Below, one piece after another: positions 25,832 to 35,010 of a stretch of 64,000 nt of DNA (position 1 is its first letter; the number at the start of each line of letters is the position of its first letter). The stretch comes from Rhodococcus xishaensis. Its GTDB lineage: Bacteria; Actinomycetota; Actinomycetes; Mycobacteriales; Mycobacteriaceae. Below the pieces are notes generated by a model. That model saw only the letters and a program-made list of their open reading frames with translations. It searched no databases and had not been told where the DNA came from. The translations under genes and the position numbers were made by a program. Location of the stretch: the NCBI RefSeq assembly GCF_004011825.1, contig NZ_RKLO01000006.1, positions 248,001 through 312,000 of the forward strand. Reading direction: 5' to 3'.

Positions 25832-28203
25832 GCAACGACACTCAGCAGTTGATGGCGGAGGCCGCGCGATTTGCTGCCGGGCGGGGTGATACGAGTCTCG
25901 ACGCGCTGCACATCCTGCACGTCGCCGCGGGTAGGGACCCGGTGCGTGACATGGTCAAGCGCGTGGGTGGAGATCTTGAGGCGATCTCGAAGGGCGCGGA
26001 GGCGCGCCTGCCGCGAGGCCGCGAGGCGGTTTCGACCGCACCGACCGTCACGGCCGCAGGTCGTCGGACTCTGCTCGAGGCCCACCAGATCGCTCGGTCA
26101 CTCGGCTCGACCTATATCGACCCGGAGCACATCTTCCTCTCGTTGGTCTCGGGTGGTGACTCGACCGCGGGACGTGTCCTGGCGTCGGCGGGAGTCACAC
26201 CGGAATCGATGCAATCCGCGATTGCTGCGGGTCCAGATGCGTCGCAGCAAGATTCGAGTACCCCCACGCTCGACAAGTACGGCACCGACCTGACCGAACG
26301 CGCCCGCTCGGGTGGCGTCGACCCCGTCATCGGCCGCAATGGCGAGATCGAGCAGGCCATCGAGATCCTGGCCCGACGGACCAAGAACAACCCGGTCCTG
26401 GTTGGAGAGGCCGGTGTGGGCAAGACCGCCATCGTCGAGGGACTGGCACAACGGATCGTGAGCGGCGACGTTCCAGAGGTATTGGCGGACAAGAAGATCG
26501 TCCAGCTGGATCTGGGGGGCATGCTGTCCGGAACCCGCTACCGCGGTGACTTCGAGGAACGCCTGACGAAGGCGGTCGACGAGATCGTCTCGCAGGACGG
26601 TCGGCTGATCGTCTTCATCGACGAGCTCCACACGATCGTCGGCGCGGGCGCCGGCGGCGAGGGAGCGATGGATGCCGGCAACATCCTCAAGCCGAGGCTG
26701 GCCCGCGGCGAGGTGCACGTCGTTGGCGCGACCACGCTCGACGAGTATCGCAAGCACGTCGAGAAGGATCCGGCGCTCGAACGGCGGTTCCAGCCGGTGA
26801 CGGTGAACGAACCGACTCCCGATGACGCCAAGGCGATCCTGAGCGGGCTGCGTGAACAATATGAGGACCACCACCGCGTCCAGTACACCGACGATGCGAT
26901 CGCGGCCGCCGTCGATCTGTCGTCACGCTACGTCGCCGACCGGTACTTGCCGGACAAGGCGATTGACCTACTCGACCAGGCAGGAGCGCGAAAGCGACTG
27001 CAACTCGGCGTATCCAACCAGGATGTGAAGGCTCTGGAACAGCGGATTGCGCGACTCGGGAAAGACAAGGAGGACGCAGTCGAGGCCGAGCAGTACGAGC
27101 GTGCGTCACAACTGCGCGACGAGATCACGCGGGCGGAGAAGCGTCTCGCCGAGTCGCGTGCAGGTGAAATCCACGTCGAGACACCGGCGGTAACCGCGGA
27201 GGACATCGCGGAGATCGTCGCTCGGGCCACCGGGATCCCGGCCAGCCAGATGACGCGGCAGGAGAAGGAACGCCTGCGGCGGCTCGAGGACGAGCTGCAC
27301 CAGCGGGTGGTCGGGCAGGAAGACGCGGTCGAGGCGATCGCGCGGGCGGTGCGGCGCAGTCGGACCGGCATGGGCGATCCGCGCCGACCTGTGGGCAGCT
27401 TCCTGTTCCTGGGGCCGACCGGTGTCGGGAAGACCGAGCTCGCGAAGGCGTTGGCGCAGTCGCTGTTCGGGGACGAGAGCAAGATGCTGCGGCTCGACAT
27501 GAGTGAGTTCGGTGAGCGGCATACGGCAAGCCGACTGGTCGGGGCGCCTCCGGGCTACGTCGGCTACGGAGAGGCCGGCCAGCTCACCGAACAGGTACGG
27601 CGGCATCCGTACTCGGTGATCCTGCTCGACGAGATCGAGAAGGCACACCCCGACGTGTTCAACGTGCTGCTGCAGGTGCTCGACGACGGACGGCTGACCG
27701 ACGGTCAGGGACGGACCGTGGACTTCAAGAACACCGTCCTGATCATGACCAGCAACCTCGGCTCGGACATCATCTCGAGCAAGGGCGGAGCACTGGGCTT
27801 CACCACCGGTGACGCCGCTGCGGCCGAGAAGCCGCTGCGTGACAGGGTGATGGGTCGCCTGCGGGAGTCGTTCCGGCCGGAGTTCCTCAACCGGATCGAC
27901 GAGATCGTCATCTTCCGCAAGCTCGAGGTCGAACAGCTGCACCGGATCACGAACTTGCTGCTAGGAGAGAGCCGGGACCGCTTGCGGGCCAAGGACATCG
28001 ATATCGAGTTCACTCCCGATGCGGTCGACTGGATCGCCGAGAACGGGCACCAGCCCGAGTTCGGGGCGCGTCCGCTGCGCAGGACGATCGCGCGTGAGGT
28101 CGACGACCGGATCGCCGATCTGCTGATCGACGACGTCCTCGACGCCGGCGGTCGGATCACCGTCAAGGTCACCGACGACGAGTTGGATCTCGTCGTCAGC
28201 TGA
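25774..28203 (+). CDS. ClpC-like AAA+ ATPase (Hsp100)
   Basis: 809 residues. Two Clp_N repeats (about 20-150) are followed by AAA1 with Walker A GEAGVGKT at 211-218 and a UVR-type coiled coil near 418-455. AAA2 has Walker A GPTGVGKT from 547, and the Walker B is LLDEIEKAHPD. An LGF tripeptide at 674-676 sits where ClpC proteins carry the ClpP-docking loop, so it may feed substrates to ClpP rather than act as a pure ClpB disaggregase. The N-terminus (MQAFFGPERSGRIDIT) differs from that of housekeeping ClpC1, suggesting a second paralogue. A GGAGGAGG ribosome site lies 8 bp before the ATG. Confidence 0.88.
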   Translation: MQAFFGPERSGRIDITRLMSNDTQQLMAEAARFAAGRGDTSLDALHILHVAAGRDPVRDMVKRVGGDLEAISKGAEARLPRGREAVSTAPTVTAAGRRTLLEAHQIARSLGSTYIDPEHIFLSLVSGGDSTAGRVLASAGVTPESMQSAIAAGPDASQQDSSTPTLDKYGTDLTERARSGGVDPVIGRNGEIEQAIEILARRTKNNPVLVGEAGVGKTAIVEGLAQRIVSGDVPEVLADKKIVQLDLGGMLSGTRYRGDFEERLTKAVDEIVSQDGRLIVFIDELHTIVGAGAGGEGAMDAGNILKPRLARGEVHVVGATTLDEYRKHVEKDPALERRFQPVTVNEPTPDDAKAILSGLREQYEDHHRVQYTDDAIAAAVDLSSRYVADRYLPDKAIDLLDQAGARKRLQLGVSNQDVKALEQRIARLGKDKEDAVEAEQYERASQLRDEITRAEKRLAESRAGEIHVETPAVTAEDIAEIVARATGIPASQMTRQEKERLRRLEDELHQRVVGQEDAVEAIARAVRRSRTGMGDPRRPVGSFLFLGPTGVGKTELAKALAQSLFGDESKMLRLDMSEFGERHTASRLVGAPPGYVGYGEAGQLTEQVRRHPYSVILLDEIEKAHPDVFNVLLQVLDDGRLTDGQGRTVDFKNTVLIMTSNLGSDIISSKGGALGFTTGDAAAAEKPLRDRVMGRLRESFRPEFLNRIDEIVIFRKLEVEQLHRITNLLLGESRDRLRAKDIDIEFTPDAVDWIAENGHQPEFGARPLRRTIAREVDDRIADLLIDDVLDAGGRITVKVTDDELDLVVS

Positions 28204-28219
28204 TCAGGCGAGACCGTGA

Positions 28220-28256
28220 GGGCGGGGCAGGTGGGTCGCACCCACCTGCCCCGCCC
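28220..28256. terminator. Hairpin terminator of the clpC-like gene
   Basis: A perfect 17-bp stem (GGGCGGGGCAGGTGGGT and complement) with a CGC loop starts 17 bp after the stop. Confidence 0.88.
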
Positions 28257-28364
28257 TTCGTCGTGTCTGCGGTTCGACTGGCCCATCGTCTCGTCCGGCT
28301 CTGCCGGCGACCGGGCATCGAACCGGAGACGTATAGGGTCAATTCCGCCGCGGGAGGAAGCTCG

Positions 28365-28868
28365 ATGTCGAATTTGGCCAGTGCTCGGCTCGGACTGGAG
28401 AAGCGTGAGCTCCGGTCGGGCGATGAGGCGATCCTGCTCGAAGCCACGCTCATCAATCTCAATTGGAACGAAGCTCGGTTTTCCGAGCGGGACGTTCTCT
28501 CGAAGCCAGAGTTCGCGCACTACGCCACAGTGGTGCCGGAACGGGGCGACTTTGGAATAGTTGCTCTCGATCGCACCTGTTGGGTTGGCGTGGTGTGGAT
28601 AGTCTTCTTGCCGTCGGAACACCCCGGCTACGGATTCGTGAAACCCCAGGTCGGCGAGTTGAGTGTGTGTGTACAGGAGACCGCACGTGGCGCGGGGTTG
28701 GGCAGAGAACTCATGAACGACGCGATCTCGATCGCCCGTAGTCGAGGACAGGGGGGCGTCAGTTTGAGCGTGGAGGATGGCAACCCTGCAAGGAATCTGT
28801 ACGAATCTTTGGGCTTCGTTGATGCAGGCGGGGACACCCTGCCCGGAACGATGGTGCTAGAGCTGTGA
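28365..28868 (+). CDS. GNAT-family N-acetyltransferase
   Basis: 167 residues. The acetyl-CoA-binding motif A is visible as ELSVCVQETARGAGLGREL (R/Q-x2-G-x-G/A), and motif B as LSVEDGNPARNLYESLGF. The acceptor substrate cannot be predicted. The ATG at 28365 has a GGGAGGAAG ribosome site; the longer frame upstream covers the terminator and is not coding. Confidence 0.85.
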   Translation: MSNLASARLGLEKRELRSGDEAILLEATLINLNWNEARFSERDVLSKPEFAHYATVVPERGDFGIVALDRTCWVGVVWIVFLPSEHPGYGFVKPQVGELSVCVQETARGAGLGRELMNDAISIARSRGQGGVSLSVEDGNPARNLYESLGFVDAGGDTLPGTMVLEL

Positions 28869-29042
28869 TGGCCGTCGGCCTCGTGTCTACGATTGCCGCT
28901 GTTCCTTCAGGCGGTACCGCATCGATCGGCCGCAACTGACGAAATCGGGACGCTCCGGCGGCGGATCACGGTGCCCGTTGCCCATCTCACGGCGCTACAG
29001 TGGATTCAACCGTGTGACCTCGATTTCCGGCCGGAGGTTGCT

Positions 29043-29924
29043 GTGGACATCGGATTTCTCGGCATGGGCACGATGGGGCGCCCCATGGCACGCAACATCG
29101 CTCGCGCAGGGTACGACGTGACGGTGTGGAACCGTAGCCCCGGTAAGGCGGCGAGCGTCGTCGCTTACGGCGCGTCCGAGGCGTCCGATCTGTCCGCCGT
29201 ACTGGAGAAACCCGTCGTGGTCAGTTCACTCGCTGACGATCGTGCGTTTGCGGATTCGGTGTTGTCGATGTCGTCGCTGCGGGCCGCAAAACGCGGTTCG
29301 GTGCATGTCAATCTGGCCACCGTCAGTCCTGGCATGTGCGCGGAGGCCGAGGCCGCCCTGAATGAGAGGGGCATCTCCTACGTGGCGGCTCCGGTCTTCG
29401 GGCGGCCCGAGGTGGCGGAGGCGGGGGAACTGACCGTGGTCGCAGCCGGAGATGCGGGCGCGATCGACGAGGTCGCCCCGCTACTCGACGCGATTGGGCG
29501 CCGCACCTGGCGGATCGGGGACGACGCGAAGCAGGCGAATATCGTGAAGATCCTCGGAAACTACCTGATCGCGAATGCGATTCAGGCGATGGCAGAAGCA
29601 ACGACGGTGGTCGAGAAAGTCGGCGGTTCGCCCGAGTTACTGATGGAAGTCATGAACGACAGCCTGTTCCCGGGCAGGGTCTACGGCGGCTACGGCAAGA
29701 TGATCGCTCAGCGCAGATATGAGCCGGCCGGGTTTCGGCTCGCATTGGGACTCAAAGATGTTCGGCTCGCGCTGTCGCAGGCCCGGGACGCCCAGCTGGG
29801 CCTGCCCTTCGGCAGCGTCCTCGAGGATCTGTTCCTCGACGCCCTCGCTCACGGGCAGGCCGATCAGGACTGGTGCTCGATCACCGAGGCCACTCGGCGC
29901 CGCGCCGGACTGGCGGGACAATAG
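29043..29924 (+). CDS. NAD(P)-dependent beta-hydroxyacid dehydrogenase (3-hydroxyisobutyrate dehydrogenase-like)
   Basis: 293 residues. The Rossmann motif GFLGMGTMG lies at 4-12. The substrate-binding segment VNLATVSPGMCAEA and the catalytic Lys169 with Asn173 (KILGNYL) follow the 3-HIBADH family layout. Related enzymes reduce succinic semialdehyde or glyoxylate, or sort imines, so the substrate is open. The GTG at 29043 places the Rossmann strand at the N-terminus as usual. It is convergent with metE, 25 bp from its stop. Confidence 0.86.
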   Translation: MDIGFLGMGTMGRPMARNIARAGYDVTVWNRSPGKAASVVAYGASEASDLSAVLEKPVVVSSLADDRAFADSVLSMSSLRAAKRGSVHVNLATVSPGMCAEAEAALNERGISYVAAPVFGRPEVAEAGELTVVAAGDAGAIDEVAPLLDAIGRRTWRIGDDAKQANIVKILGNYLIANAIQAMAEATTVVEKVGGSPELLMEVMNDSLFPGRVYGGYGKMIAQRRYEPAGFRLALGLKDVRLALSQARDAQLGLPFGSVLEDLFLDALAHGQADQDWCSITEATRRRAGLAGQ

Positions 29925-29949
29925 GCGACCACCTCGATCACGTCGAGAT

Positions 29950-32214
29950 TCAACCATGCTCGGCGCGGATCAAGTGCGCGGCTTCGACCATGTTGCGCAG
30001 CGATGACTCGACCTCGGCTCGGCCACGAGTCTTCAGGCCACAGTCCGGGTTGACCCACAGCCGCTCGGGCCGCACGGCCCCCAAGGCAGCCCGTAGAGAA
30101 CCGGCGATCTCCTTCACCGACGGCACACGCGGCGAGTGGATGTCGTAGACGCCGGGGCCGACCCCCAGGTCGAATCCGACGGCGTTGAGATCGTCGAGGA
30201 CCTCCATGTGCGAGCGTGCCGCCTCGATCGAGGTGACGTCCGCGTCCAGGCCGGCGATCGCTCCGATGACGTCGCCGAACTCCGAGTAGCACAGATGGGT
30301 GTGGATCGCTGTCGTATCGGCAACGCCAGAGGTCGCGAGTCGGAATGCGCCCACGGCCCACGCCAGGTAGGCGGGTTGGTCGGCGGCGCGTAACGGCAGC
30401 AACTCGCGTAGCGCGGGCTCGTCGACCTGGATCACCCTCACTCCGGATCTCTCCAGGTCGGCGGTCTCGTCGCGGATCGCGAGCGCAACTTGGTCGGCCG
30501 ATTCCGCGAGCGGCTGGTCGTCGCGAACGAACGACCAGGCGAGGATGGTGACCGGACCGGTGAGGATGGCCTTGACCGGCTTGTTGGTGAGCGACTGCGC
30601 GTACGAGATCCACTCGATAGTCATCGGTTTCGGTCTCCGCGCGTCGCCGAAGAGGATCGGTGGGCGAACGCACCGGCTGCCGTACGACTGCACCCAGCCG
30701 TTCGCGGTCGCGAAGAACCCGTCGAGCTGCTCGGCGAAGTACTGCACCATGTCGCTGCGCTCCGGCTCGCCGTGGACCAGTACGTCCAGACCCAGATCCT
30801 CCTGCAGTGCAACGACGTCGGCGATCTCGGCGCGCATCCGGCGCACATACTCCGCCTGGTCGATCTCGCCTGTACGCAGGGCGGCGCGTGCCACTCGGAT
30901 CGCGGTCGTCTGCGGATACGAACCGATCGTGGTCGTCGGCAACAGCGGCAAGGACAACTCGGTCGCCTGCGCGGTCCGACGGTCCGGTGCGGGGGTGCGT
31001 CGGCGCTCCGCATCCGTGAGTGCGGCGAGCCGGCCGCGGATCGCGTCGTCGTGCAGTCGGGGATCCGAGGCGCGGGTCTCGGCCGCGGCCCGGGACTGGA
31101 CCAGTTGGTCAGCGATCGCGGCACGTCCCGTGCGCAGGGCGGTCGAGAGCGTCGCAACCTCACGAATCTTCTCGGAACCGAAGGCCAGCCAGGACCGCAG
31201 CGCGCGGTCGAGTCCGTCCTCGCCCTCGAGGCTGTAGGGCACATGCAGCAGCGAGCACGACGTGGAAACCGCCACCGAACCTGCACGGTCCCGGAGGGTT
31301 TCGAGAGCATCCAGGGAGCCGTCGAGGTCGCTCCGCCAGACATTGCGGCCGTCGATGACACCGGCGGCGACGTGCTTGCCTTCGATTCCCGGCGCCGCGA
31401 CGACGTGCTCCAGTGAGCCTGCGACGAGGTCGACGGCGATGCCCTCCACACGGGTCTCGGCGAGTGCCGGCAGCGCGTCCCCGAGATCGCCGAAGTACGA
31501 CGCGACCAGGATCGCGGGGCGATGGTTCAGCGTGGCGAGTCGGTCGTACACCGAGCGGGTCGCTTCCAGTTCTGGTGCGGTGCGATCGGCGACGAGCGCC
31601 GGTTCGTCGATCTGGACCCACTTCACGCCGGCGTCGGCGAGGCGGTTCAGAAGTTCCGCATATAGCGGCACGATGTCGTCGAGGCGATCCAGGGGTGCGT
31701 GGTCGTCGGACTTCGACAGCAGCAGAAAGGTGACCGGTCCGATCACTACGGGACGCGCCGGGACGCCGATCTCCAGGGCTTCCTCGACCTCGCCGAGCAC
31801 CTTCACCGGGTTCAACGCGAACTGGGTGGATCGGGTGATCTCGGGGACCAGGTAGTGGTAGTTGGTGTCGAACCACTTCGTCATCTCGAGCGGCGCGACC
31901 GTCGCGGTGCCGCGAGCGGCAGCGAAGTAGCGATCCAACTCGCTCTCGATCCCGGAGACCCGCTCGGGCAATGCGCCGAGCATGACGGCGGTGTCGAGCA
32001 TCTGGTCGTAGTACGAGAAGGTGTTGACGGGGACGGAGTCGATCCCTGCGTCGACTAGTTCGGTCCAGGTCCGCCGCCGTAGATCACCGCCGACCGACTC
32101 GAGCGCCGAAGCGTCGAGGTTTCCGGCCCAGTAGGACTCGACGGCCTTCTTCAGTTCCCGGCGGGGTCCGATCCGCGGGGAGCCCAGTACGGTTGCGGTG
32201 AAAGCGAGGGTCAC
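29950..32214 (-). CDS. metE: Cobalamin-independent methionine synthase
   Basis: A 754-residue enzyme that transfers a methyl group from 5-methyltetrahydropteroyltriglutamate to homocysteine. The N-terminal folate domain ([18 protein letters not shown]) and the C-terminal catalytic barrel (TTIGSYPQT, then [10 protein letters not shown] and [11 protein letters not shown] with the zinc-binding His/Cys residues) are complete. The start is GTG at 32214. The ~280-bp leader carries a B12-box-like element, so expression is probably shut off when cobalamin allows the MetH route, as known in mycobacteria. Confidence 0.95.
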   Translation of the reverse strand: MTLAFTATVLGSPRIGPRRELKKAVESYWAGNLDASALESVGGDLRRRTWTELVDAGIDSVPVNTFSYYDQMLDTAVMLGALPERVSGIESELDRYFAAARGTATVAPLEMTKWFDTNYHYLVPEITRSTQFALNPVKVLGEVEEALEIGVPARPVVIGPVTFLLLSKSDDHAPLDRLDDIVPLYAELLNRLADAGVKWVQIDEPALVADRTAPELEATRSVYDRLATLNHRPAILVASYFGDLGDALPALAETRVEGIAVDLVAGSLEHVVAAPGIEGKHVAAGVIDGRNVWRSDLDGSLDALETLRDRAGSVAVSTSCSLLHVPYSLEGEDGLDRALRSWLAFGSEKIREVATLSTALRTGRAAIADQLVQSRAAAETRASDPRLHDDAIRGRLAALTDAERRRTPAPDRRTAQATELSLPLLPTTTIGSYPQTTAIRVARAALRTGEIDQAEYVRRMRAEIADVVALQEDLGLDVLVHGEPERSDMVQYFAEQLDGFFATANGWVQSYGSRCVRPPILFGDARRPKPMTIEWISYAQSLTNKPVKAILTGPVTILAWSFVRDDQPLAESADQVALAIRDETADLERSGVRVIQVDEPALRELLPLRAADQPAYLAWAVGAFRLATSGVADTTAIHTHLCYSEFGDVIGAIAGLDADVTSIEAARSHMEVLDDLNAVGFDLGVGPGVYDIHSPRVPSVKEIAGSLRAALGAVRPERLWVNPDCGLKTRGRAEVESSLRNMVEAAHLIRAEHG

Positions 32215-32251
32215 GTTGCTCTCCGGTTGCTCGCGGCGTGCCCGAAACAGT

Positions 32252-32360
32252 CCGCAGGTCTTCGGACTCGGTCTCGCGACCGCCGATGCTTCGACGCCGG
32301 ACCACGGTCTTCGGGACTCATCACGGCCGCGTCAGGCGAACCATCTGCACGGTCCAGCAT
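32252..32360 (-). promoter_or_regulatory. Probable cobalamin riboswitch in the metE leader
   Basis: On the metE strand, GAGTCCGAAGACCTGCGG (32269-32252) matches the B12-box consensus rAGYCMGgAgaCCkGCCd at about 16 of 18 positions. It lies 38 bp from the GTG. Upstream are paired GC-rich segments that could form the rest of the aptamer, but the usual GCCACTG core is not clearly present. The gene context (metE) is the classical one. Boundaries are approximate. Confidence 0.5.
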
Positions 32361-32472
32361 AAGCGCTGGTCGACCCTGGCAGGTCTGTCACGAAGCGGCG
32401 GCGACCCTGACAAGTGCTGTGATCGTGGTCTCGTTCGCCGGGGGTGATGGTGCGTGGTCGAACGAGACCCGC

Positions 32473-32478
32473 TAACGT
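32473..32478 (+). promoter_or_regulatory. Candidate -10 element for a leaderless aromatic leader transcript
   Basis: TAACGT ends eight bases before the leader-peptide GTG. If it is used as a -10, transcription would begin at or next to that GTG. No clear -35 is seen. Confidence 0.4.
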
Positions 32479-32485
32479 GGGCCGC

Positions 32486-32554
32486 GTGTCAGCGACCTAT
32501 TTCTGGTTTACCAGGCCGGCCCCGGGTGGGTCGGTCGGCGTAACCGCGCGCTGA
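32486..32554 (+). CDS. Aromatic leader peptide of the DAHP synthase gene
   Basis: A 22-codon ORF (GTG start, TGA stop) reading VSATYFWFTRP near its N-terminus, then a Gly/Pro/Val tail. Four consecutive aromatic codons (Tyr TAT, Phe TTC, Trp TGG, Phe TTT) sit five codons from the start. All three aromatic amino acids made by the shikimate pathway are thus sampled directly upstream of its first enzyme. Such runs are the hallmark of ribosome-mediated attenuation. It ends 92 bp before the DAHP synthase ATG. It is probably translated from a leaderless message. Confidence 0.72.
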   Translation: MSATYFWFTRPAPGGSVGVTAR

Positions 32555-32624
32555 CAATCTTCCACCCGAGAGCCGGATGACAGGCCGGCTCGCTGGGATT
32601 CTTCAAGTCTTCGAGGGTCGGCCT
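32513..32624 (+). promoter_or_regulatory. Attenuator/alternative RNA structures between leader peptide and DAHP synthase
   Basis: AGGCCGGCCC (32513-32522), just after the aromatic codons, can pair with GGGTCGGCCT (32615-32624) near the gene start. A second AGGCCGG copy (32582-32588) lies in a hairpin with arms GAGCCGG (32570-32576) and CCGGCTC (32585-32591). Ribosome stalling at the Tyr-Phe-Trp-Phe codons would mask the first copy and shift the pairing. Whether it ends transcription or blocks translation is not decided; there is no long T-run. Confidence 0.55.
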
Positions 32625-32646
32625 GAGAACAGGAAACCGAACCCAG

Positions 32647-33729
32647 ATGACAGTCATCACCAACGACCAGCGCCTCGATGATCAGCGCACCGCCAGCATC
32701 AGTCCGCTGGTGGCGCCGTCCGTCGTGCGTGCCGAGCACACCCCTGACGAGGTGGCAACGGCCACCGTTCGCTCCGGGCGCGCCGACACGATCAACATCC
32801 TGAATGGGGGCGACGACCGCCTCATCGTGGTGGTCGGCCCGTGCTCTGTGCACGACCCCGAGGCGGCGATGGACTACGCGCGCCGACTCGCGGCGAAGGC
32901 CGAGGAGTTGCGAGACGACCTGCAGATCGTCATGCGCGTCTACTTCGAGAAGCCGCGCACCACGCTCGGGTGGAAGGGGCTGCTCAACGATCCGCACCTC
33001 GACGGCACCTACGACATCAACACCGGCCTGCGGATCGGTCGCAAGCTGCTGCTCGACATCTCCCGCCTCGGCCTGCCCGTCGGCTGCGAGTTCCTCGACC
33101 CGATCATGCCGCAGTACATCGCCGATCTGGTCACCTACGGTGCGATCGGCGCCCGCACCGCGGCCAGCCAGGTGCACCGCCAGCTGTGCAGTGCGCTGTC
33201 GATGCCCGTCGGCATCAAGAACTCCACCGAGGGCGACGTCCAGGTGGCCGTCGACGGCGTTCGCGCCGCGGCGGCGAGCCACGTTTTCCCCGGCACCGAC
33301 CTCGAGGGCCAGGCAGCACTGATCCAAACCGTCGGCAACCCCGACTGCCACGTCATCCTGCGCGGCGGCACCGATGGGCCGAACTACGACGCCGCCACCG
33401 TCGCTGACACGATGGCGCGGTTGCGCAAGTCCGATCTGCCGCAGCGGGTCGTCATCGATGCCAGCCACGGCAACAGCCGCAAGGACCACAACAAGCAGGT
33501 CGACGTCGCCGCCGACGTCGCCGAGCGCGTCGCGGCCGGTGACAGGAACATCGTCGGCATCATGCTCGAGAGCTTCATCGAGGCCGGACGCCAGGACCTG
33601 ACCCTGGGGCGCAGCGACGAACTCACCTACGGTCAGTCGATCACCGACGCATGCATCGACTGGGACACCACCGCGGCGACGCTCGACCGCCTCGCCGAAG
33701 CCGTCGCCTCCCGCCGCCAGGGCGTGTGA
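32647..33729 (+). CDS. aroG: 3-deoxy-7-phosphoheptulonate (DAHP) synthase, class I (AroG type)
   Basis: 360 residues. It condenses phosphoenolpyruvate with erythrose 4-phosphate, the entry step to aromatic amino acids. Class I motifs are VVVGPCSVHDP, MRVYFEKPRTTLGWKGL, GARTAASQVHRQ, LRGG and DASHGNSRKDH. The ~45-residue N-terminal extension is that of the feedback-sensitive AroFGH group. The ATG at 32647 is preceded by the aromatic leader peptide and alternative hairpins, so control by charged Tyr/Phe/Trp tRNA is likely. A 36-bp palindrome follows the stop. Confidence 0.93.
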   Translation: MTVITNDQRLDDQRTASISPLVAPSVVRAEHTPDEVATATVRSGRADTINILNGGDDRLIVVVGPCSVHDPEAAMDYARRLAAKAEELRDDLQIVMRVYFEKPRTTLGWKGLLNDPHLDGTYDINTGLRIGRKLLLDISRLGLPVGCEFLDPIMPQYIADLVTYGAIGARTAASQVHRQLCSALSMPVGIKNSTEGDVQVAVDGVRAAAASHVFPGTDLEGQAALIQTVGNPDCHVILRGGTDGPNYDAATVADTMARLRKSDLPQRVVIDASHGNSRKDHNKQVDVAADVAERVAAGDRNIVGIMLESFIEAGRQDLTLGRSDELTYGQSITDACIDWDTTAATLDRLAEAVASRRQGV

Positions 33730-33765
33730 CTCGAGGACCGGCGAACACGCGATTGCGTTCTACTT

Positions 33766-33801
33766 GGTGCTGCTCCACGGCCTAGGCCGTGGAGCAGCAC
33801 C
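33766..33801. terminator. 36-bp perfect palindrome downstream of DAHP synthase
   Basis: An uninterrupted perfect palindrome of two 18-base arms centred on CCTAGG. It begins 36 bp after the stop and would form a very stable hairpin. No T-run follows. It is probably a terminator or mRNA 3'-end stabiliser. Confidence 0.8.
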
Positions 33802-33915
33802 GCTTCGGCGTAGGGTTGGAGCGTTCGGACCCTTCGGCTCCGTGGAACGCGCACTTCCGTGGGCCGCGCGCGTTCTTCGAATGAGCCGTTCTCACGGTTT
33901 TGAAAGGACCACACG

Positions 33916-34959
33916 GTGGCAGAGACGATGCGCGCGGCGCGATTCCATGCAGATACGAAAACCAATGTGGTGGAGGATGTCCCGATCCCCGAACCCGGCC
34001 CAGGCGAGGTGCTCGTCAAGATCGCCTACTGCGGGATCTGCCACTCCGACCTGAGCCTGCTCGACGGCATATTCCCCGCCCTCGTCCCAGTCGTGACGCA
34101 GGGGCACGAGTCGTCCGGCACGATCGCGAAGCTCGGGCCCGGGGTCGAGGGTTGGGAGATCGGGGACAGGGTGATCCTCGCGGCAGGCCGACCGGACATG
34201 AAGTGTCGCAGCTGTCGTCGCGGTGACATCGTGAACTGCCTGAACATCCAGTTGATGGCCTTCGCCTATGACGGTGCGTGGGCCGAGTACTCGGTAGCCC
34301 AGGCGGTCGGCCTGACGAAGATTCCCGACAACGTGTCCATGGAGCAGGCGGCGTTGCTCGCCGACGCCGTGTCCACTCCGTTCGGTGCGGTCGTGCGTAC
34401 CGGCGAGGTCGCCGTCGGTGAAGCCGTCGGCGTCTGGGGTGTCGGTGGAATCGGCACCCACATTGTCCAATTGGCGCGCGTCGTCGGCGCGTCCCCGATC
34501 CTGGCGTTCGACATCAACCCCGCCGTGCGGGAGCGGGCACTCGAACTCGGCGCGGACTACGCATTCGACTCACGGGACGAGAACCTGGTCCAGAAGGTGG
34601 CCGAGGCCCTCGGTGGCCGACTCCTCGACGTCGCGTTCGACTCGGTCGGGCTGAAGGTCACGTCCGAGCAGGCGCTCCGCTGCCTCGACTTCGGTGGGCG
34701 CCTGATCGTGGTCGGGATGAGCGGCGAGGAAGTATCAGCCGGTCCGAGCGCGGCGCTGGCGTTCACGAGGAAACAGGTGATTGGGCACCTCGGCTACAAG
34801 AACGCCGACATCGAAACCCTCGCCGAACTCGTGTCCCGTGGTCGACTCGACCTGTCCCGGTCGGTCAGCGAGATCGTCCCGCTCGAGGATGTCGCGAAGG
34901 GCATCGAGAAGCTGCGCAACCAGGAAGGCAATCCGATCCGGATCCTCGTGCAGCCGTGA
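33916..34959 (+). CDS. Zinc-dependent alcohol dehydrogenase (MDR family)
   Basis: 347 residues. The catalytic zinc site is CGICHSD near residue 38-44 and GHE. The Rossmann motif is GVWGVGGIGTH. The structural-zinc lobe reads M-K-C-R-S-C-R-R-G-D-I-V-N-C: only three of the four usual cysteines remain, the first being replaced. The start is GTG at 33916 after GAAAGGACC. The substrate is unknown; primary and secondary alcohols and aldehydes are typical. Confidence 0.88.
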   Translation: MAETMRAARFHADTKTNVVEDVPIPEPGPGEVLVKIAYCGICHSDLSLLDGIFPALVPVVTQGHESSGTIAKLGPGVEGWEIGDRVILAAGRPDMKCRSCRRGDIVNCLNIQLMAFAYDGAWAEYSVAQAVGLTKIPDNVSMEQAALLADAVSTPFGAVVRTGEVAVGEAVGVWGVGGIGTHIVQLARVVGASPILAFDINPAVRERALELGADYAFDSRDENLVQKVAEALGGRLLDVAFDSVGLKVTSEQALRCLDFGGRLIVVGMSGEEVSAGPSAALAFTRKQVIGHLGYKNADIETLAELVSRGRLDLSRSVSEIVPLEDVAKGIEKLRNQEGNPIRILVQP

Positions 34960-35010
34960 GTCGATCCGCATGGACCGGGTCCTGTCAGTGCCCGACAGTA
35001 GGGTCGGCCC

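Noticed and set aside
32295-32335. Hammerhead-ribozyme-like TGATGAGTCCCGAA in the metE leader
   Set aside because: The second catalytic box (GAAA) and the flanking stems are not formed; the match is most simply part of the riboswitch leader.
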